Positions 62,801 through 64,000 of a DNA stretch of 64,000 nt are shown piece by piece; position 1 is the stretch's first letter; each line of letters opens with the position of its first letter. The notes beneath the pieces are model-generated. The model searched no databases. It saw only the letters and a program-made list of their open reading frames with translations, and was not told the origin of the DNA. The DNA is from CAZCTC01 sp964501335 (lineage in GTDB: Bacteria > Chloroflexota > Anaerolineae > B4-G1 > SLSP01): assembly GCA_964501335.1 (NCBI GenBank), contig CAZCTC010000026.1, forward strand, positions 31,463 to 95,462. The letters run 5' to 3'. The translations under genes were made by a program, and so were the position numbers.

Positions 62801-63455
62801 AAATGTGACGACCTATCTCTGGAATTTCGGGGATGGGGCTACCACGGTGGGCGTGACGGCGACGCATGTTTATACCCGCGAGGGGGCTTTCACGGCGACG
62901 GTCACCGCGACGAACGGGGTGAGCCTGGCTGTGGCGACTACGCCGGTAACGGTGATCGGGTATCGTGCCTATTTGCCGATCGTGCAGCGGCGCTATGTTC
63001 CGGGGCCGGATTTGATCGTCAAACAGGTACTTGCGGGGGTTAACGATTTGCAGGTCGTGATTCAAAATGTCGGCGATGTGGCGGTGATGCAGGAGTTCTG
63101 GGTGGATGCTTATATCTATCCGGATACGGCGCCTGTACGTGTCAATCAGACCTGGGATGAGTTGGGCCAGCAGGGGGTTACCTGGGGGATCGATAGTACG
63201 GCTTTGCCGATTCATCCGGGGCAACTGTTGACGTTGACTTTATCGGGGCCCTATTATCAGGCGGATTACAGCCATGTGGTCTGGCCGTTGGTGGTAGGGA
63301 CGCCGATTTATGTGCAGGTGGATTCGGTCAATTCGGCGACGAATTATGGGGCAGTGTTGGAGAATCACGAGATTTCCGGGGCGGCTTACAATAATATTAT
63401 TGGGCCGATGAAGGCGGGGGTAGTGATGAAGGCGGTTCTGAAACGTGAAACGTAA
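53895..63455 (+). CDS. Giant secreted surface protein (beta-helix, DUF11 and PKD repeats)
   Basis: About 3186 residues. The ATG at 53895 is preferred (AAGGAG eight bases upstream); an in-frame ATG at 53871 is also open. Signal peptide: WLGMVLLLSLLSAALIWAAP. Order: one DUF11-type repeat and a cadherin-like segment (to about 195); a right-handed beta-helix-like region (about 195-900); an in-frame stretch of intergenic-type repeat (56634-56899); about eight DUF11-like repeats of about 133 residues (to about 2145); five PKD/Ig repeats of about 175 residues (to about 3025); YLPIVQRRY; and a CARDB-like C-terminal domain. It is probably an adhesin or surface fibre. No LPXTG or autotransporter domain is seen. 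Confidence 0.88.
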   Translation: MNYLQRAKRWLLSGGWLGMVLLLSLLSAALIWAAPTLVVDKSDALLIDNNSNGRADPGDTLRYTVTIQNSGSSEATGVVFSDTLDSNTTLVNGSLRVSPIAADDVFTAAGNVGLAMGPGVLFLNDAGLPAVTATPASGVTANGAQYVVNADGSFSYDPPRGVTGLTDSFSYTINNSVGSSSATVTVILSGLVWFINDDSSCAASCGEISNPFPSIAAFAAVNGSGYGEPAIGDAVFIYQSETPYTINSTFTLLREQKLIGQDSRTDLATLLGISTTGNSLFPTMNSADATKTQIVYPDSGVALSLDQQNELYGFTLSGSGTGINGYMFNRLKVRDVTVDSSGTAVYFNYGTLDAVFDSVSSAGGFYNVMLNIDGSVDLGGGWLRNASNTAFAVSGGSAVITYSGTIEASATSVWINRKTGGSSTFAGPVNGINGGSISLSDNNWSVINFRGGVNLNGGAFSVYNSSTVNVTGPNNVITNPGSYALSMFTANVGPDGMTFRTINSDGGNSPGIRMDNTGGTGWLRVTGDGSGTANGSGGTIANKTGNGIELVSTQRISLSGMDIKNNHLSGIIGDSVDSFLLYYGRVQSNAVPADGSRANVRLDHLRGTAAISNSLISGASYNNVQIVVDSGALDLLTIYNSTIGPNSASTGNHGLSIAGWASGQANVLIDHSTFSGNRSSGVQTTFHDSSTQYITVTNSTFNDNNVGIDLGGTSTSNWSFSVLSNTLLRHGSDAIVAIADSPGANTVRGTIAGNVIGDLSTAGSGAAQYGIYVSQRRSAALIAGVTGNQVRHTDLEGILVDAGMALDSDNGGINLTVKSNTVAAPEDLYSGGADGIEVDVYQNASICAEIALNSSAGINGGAGYNLLKNEGTATINLKNYAVDAATTLANAGNVGATLATGEPFGSCTPATALRRERESQRRVAETQSSESICLWNEGEAGRAEVGRLDVGRAEVGRLDVGRADAGRLEVGRLDVGRLEMPDRMDTVFHSSSPSISSSLPMFTYVKAGGGRQPGLASPLPLPGIPITVGPFTLPAGQSITITFDARIDDAVNGTQVSNQARVSGSNFTTVLSNDPDTPAAGDATITQLDVNADLSLTKSDGGGTITGVNSVVVYTLTYANNGQWSAYALVTETVPLYTQFSSMDSNPGWSCSGGGIGGSLCTLNLGAVAAGANGVITFGVWGTSPLPAHVEAVTNTATIGGSIPDLNSANNSATDTTPYTIAPDLTATKDDRGATAYPGSDLVYYLRVMNYSAQYAAGVVLTETVPAYTQFSAISSEFGWDCADGAPAGTVCHFTLGTLGNGETREVRFAVRVNAVVPAAVTSVSNTFSTADDGLSGADPTPANNQSGKTTTLAAQPDLRVTVSDGGVGAAPGQTVNYTVTYTNAGNQNATGVVLTETVPANTTYSGSGWNCTPGNGAGSVCTRNVGALAGGNGSGTAVFAVTVVNPVPAGVSQIADTAQVGDDGTNGNDPTPADNSASDTTPLINAAPDLTLTKSDGGVRGTPGQTVVYTLTFANTGNRGATGVVLTETVPANSAFNAGASSAGWSCAPNNQAGSVCTLTVGALAGAGGNGSRIFAVILANPFPWGTGSIANTATVGDDGTNGADSNAVNNQSSDTTPVDNFPDLQLSKQAGAASVTPGGTLAFTLIYTNAAGGQSAPNTVITETVPAHTTFNAGASTSGWSCGNGAAAGTTCLFNLGTVAVGTSASITFAVTVDAAVPAGAAQINNSATIGYDGSNGPDAVPANNSGAVSVTLNATPDLTLARSSNVNVLPGAAATYRLTVTNAGNQGATGVVLTATVPAYSAFNAGASSGGWSCADGAAAGTVCSFNVGALNVGQSASAHFAVTVISLLPAGVDGLVDSAGTADDGANGADPTPANNTAGGSLPVIAAPDLTLSKSDGGVSVIPGNAVVYTLTYANVGNQGATGVVLTETVPANTTYSGSGWSCSPDNQAGSQCLFSVGAVAGGGAGGSAVFRVTVGTPMPVGINQVSNSAGVGDDGSNGADGTPANNTAADSTSLTLRADVQLSLSATLATAYAGEVVTYTISYVNNGPEIAVGSAITDTIPAVLMNVGYSYSGRVVTATGGLPYVWQIGNLGPGEGGMIVVTGTLKPAMTPGLFTNTATIASTIADPLPGNNSREAGVTLLNRRPTANAGPDQTVAVGTAVILDGRGSSDPDGHLPLTYGWSQTGGAAVVLSGATTAQPTFTAPATPGVLTFALTVTDAEGLVNAAPDSVVITVTDTPIVGLNAVNSSPTTLGQNTFFTATAVGQNIVYSWAFGDGQTATGATVSHLYTAAGNYTAIVTATNGAGSVTATTQVTITNLAPAANAGPDQTATVGTGVTLDGRGSSDPDGHMPLTYGWSQTGGPAVVLSGATTAQPTFTAPGTPAVLTFTLTVTDARGAADSTPDSVVITVTDSAITGVTAVNSSPTTLGQTTFFTATASGSNIVYSWAFGDGQSGSGATASYLYAAAGSYTATVTATNGAGVVTATTRVTITNLAAVADAGPDQAVTVGSGVTLDGRGSSDPDGHLPLAYGWSQTGGPAVLLSDVTAAQPVFTATATPAVLTFTLTVTDARGLADGTPDSVVITVTDTPIVDPAAANSSPTTLGQNTFFTATASGSNIVYSWAFGDGQTGSGATTSHLYAAVGSYTATVTATNGTGFVTATTVAVVTNLAPTANAGVDQTATVGSGVTLDGRGSSDPDGHLPLAYGWSQTGGPVVVLSGTMTAQPTFTAPGMPAVLTFVLTVTDARGLVGTVSDSVVITVTDTPILSLTADNSSPTTLGQTTFFTATASGSNVVYAWDFGDGQTAAGATVSHTYAAAGAYTARVTATNGVSSLTATRPVSIVNLAPVADAGPDQRVVATLPVTLTGGVSTDPDGHLPLTYGWQQTGGPVVVLSDPTAVQVTFTAPGVATVLTFTLTVTDARGLVDPTPDEVVITVDDVSITNLQAVNSSPTMVNRAVYFTATAVGNVTTYLWNFGDGATTVGVTATHVYTREGAFTATVTATNGVSLAVATTPVTVIGYRAYLPIVQRRYVPGPDLIVKQVLAGVNDLQVVIQNVGDVAVMQEFWVDAYIYPDTAPVRVNQTWDELGQQGVTWGIDSTALPIHPGQLLTLTLSGPYYQADYSHVVWPLVVGTPIYVQVDSVNSATNYGAVLENHEISGAAYNNIIGPMKAGVVMKAVLKRET
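56634..56899 (+). repeat. Intergenic-type repeats embedded in frame in the giant gene
   Basis: A CGCAGAGTCGCAGAGACGCAG run (split over 56654-56676), then GGAAGATTGGATGTTGGAAGAG-type 11/15-base units (about 56715-56835), then inverted CTTCCATTCTTCC units (about 56855-56899). The frame is kept and encodes low-complexity (VGRLDVGRAE)n followed by SSSPSISSS. Flanking sequence is normal DUF11/beta-helix coding. Confidence 0.9.
57165..60330 (+). repeat. Eight DUF11-like coding repeats
   Basis: Units of about 400 bases, each opening near DLTLTKSDGG and containing VVLTETVPA and DDGTNGADPTPANN; starts near 57168, 57565, 57965, 58362, 58765, 59170, 59571 and 59962. Confidence 0.85.
60335..62970 (+). 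repeat. Five PKD/Ig coding repeats of 525 bp
   Basis: Units of exactly 525 bases, as judged from the GGATCGAGCGATCCCGACGG landmark near 60407, 60932, 61457 and 61982; the fifth differs there. Each encodes DGRGSSDPDGHLPL, NSSPTTLGQ and a PKD YSWAFGDGQ motif. Confidence 0.9.
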
Positions 63456-63477
63456 AACGTAAAACGTGAAAACTCAT

Positions 63478-63509
63478 AAATTCGGCGGCTTTCTGAAGCC
63501 GCCGAATTT
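63478..63509. terminator. Hairpin after the giant gene
   Basis: Arms 63478-63491 and 63496-63509, loop TCTG, core CGGCGGCTT/AAGCCGCCG, followed by a short T-tract, 22 bases after the stop. Confidence 0.65.
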
Positions 63510-64000
63510 TGTTTGGGCCTCACCCCCTGTTCCCATATTAGGCAACTTAAGCTATTTACGACAGCGATTGCCCGGAAAAGGGGAGAAGAAAAAGTCCATT
63601 TTTTCGCGCGGCCCTCTCCCCATCCCTGCTTCGCACCATGCAATTGTACCGGCGTAACGCGCTTCCAGGAGATTCTTTGTAAAGATGCGCGGCCTGTATA
63701 GAGGTGAGGGGGAGGGGGTAAGAGCGTGTTGCCGGGATGGTTCTGGAAAAGGCTATGTTTTTGCGCGCATTCTGATGTGGTAAACCATAAAAACATAAAC
63801 AAAAAAACTCTCTGCCTGCTTCGCACCGCGCGGCGTATCGGGTCGGGAAAAGGTCATTTGCGGGACGTTACAAGGCCGGGGGCTATTTTCAGGACAGAAC
63901 GCCATGCCGGGGACGGCACCCCGAAGGATGAAAATGGTTTTCAGACGCTGGCTGTTGGCCCTCATCCTCCCCCCGGCCCCCTCCTCGCGAAGCACCCCAA
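63510..64000. repeat. Terminal intergenic repeat region
   Basis: About 490 bases with no gene. A CAGGCAACTTAAGC module (about 63540-63605), the second copy of the TGCAATTGTACC/AGATTCTTTGTAAAGAT module (about 63640-63720), a decayed hairpin (about 63755-63798), a conserved box (about 63800-63875), and C-rich sequence to the window edge. Confidence 0.75.

Overview
The window looks like a chromosomal segment of a Chloroflexota bacterium, probably Anaerolineae- or Caldilineae-like. The indications are moderate GC, coenzyme F420 genes beside a luciferase-like oxidoreductase, large secreted proteins that carry a YLPLV-type motif near the C-terminus, gingipain-like (C25) proteases, a MetF/MetV pair, and intergenic spaces crowded with dispersed palindromic repeats. 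This placement is inference from gene content; no rRNA or tRNA gene was seen.

Layout. 1-3791 (minus): an operon of an NHL-repeat lipoprotein and two membrane sensor proteins, the second cut by the window edge. 3.8-4.07 kb: divergent promoters. 4.08-16.9 kb (plus): a tandem-cyclase/ATPase/TPR signalling protein followed by two paralogous secreted C25-type proteases with a Trp-rich GGWWST repeat. 17-20.3 kb (minus): a small zinc-ribbon-like protein and an ECF transporter (EcfT plus a fused double EcfA). 21.1-30.7 kb (plus): orphan MoxR, a one-carbon/methionine block (MetV-like, MetF, MetH), YgbA-like protein, YbaK-type deacylase, a 21-bp satellite array and a DDAH-like protein that lacks its catalytic Cys. 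30.9-36.5 kb: a membrane protein, then (minus) a dihydroorotate-dehydrogenase-like ferredoxin protein, an F420-dependent oxidoreductase, CofE, an F420:NADP reductase and a metallo-beta-lactamase-fold hydrolase. 37-42.4 kb: a KimA-like permease with two TrkA/RCK proteins behind an attenuator-like terminator, convergent with an SLC13 permease. 42.6-47.3 kb (plus): orphan CpaF ATPase, then a sugar epimerase-like cupin, a fucose/arabinose isomerase-like protein and a duplicated Wzz-like protein. 47.3-49.6 kb (minus): a histidine kinase and two receiver proteins. 49.8-63.5 kb (plus): two small proteins, three tandem phage-tail-collar (Mdp-type) proteins, a GNAT acetyltransferase, a DUF6916-like small protein and a giant (about 3190 aa) secreted beta-helix/DUF11/PKD protein.

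The most unusual features are: (i) a family of composite intergenic elements, each a conserved box plus a hairpin whose stem sequence changes between copies while base pairing is kept; (ii) the GGWWST protease pair; (iii) the tail-collar triplet/GNAT/small protein/giant surface protein locus; and (iv) a stretch of intergenic-type repeat DNA sitting in frame inside the giant gene. All intergenic stretches over about 300 bases hold this repeat material; I saw no convincing extra genes in them.
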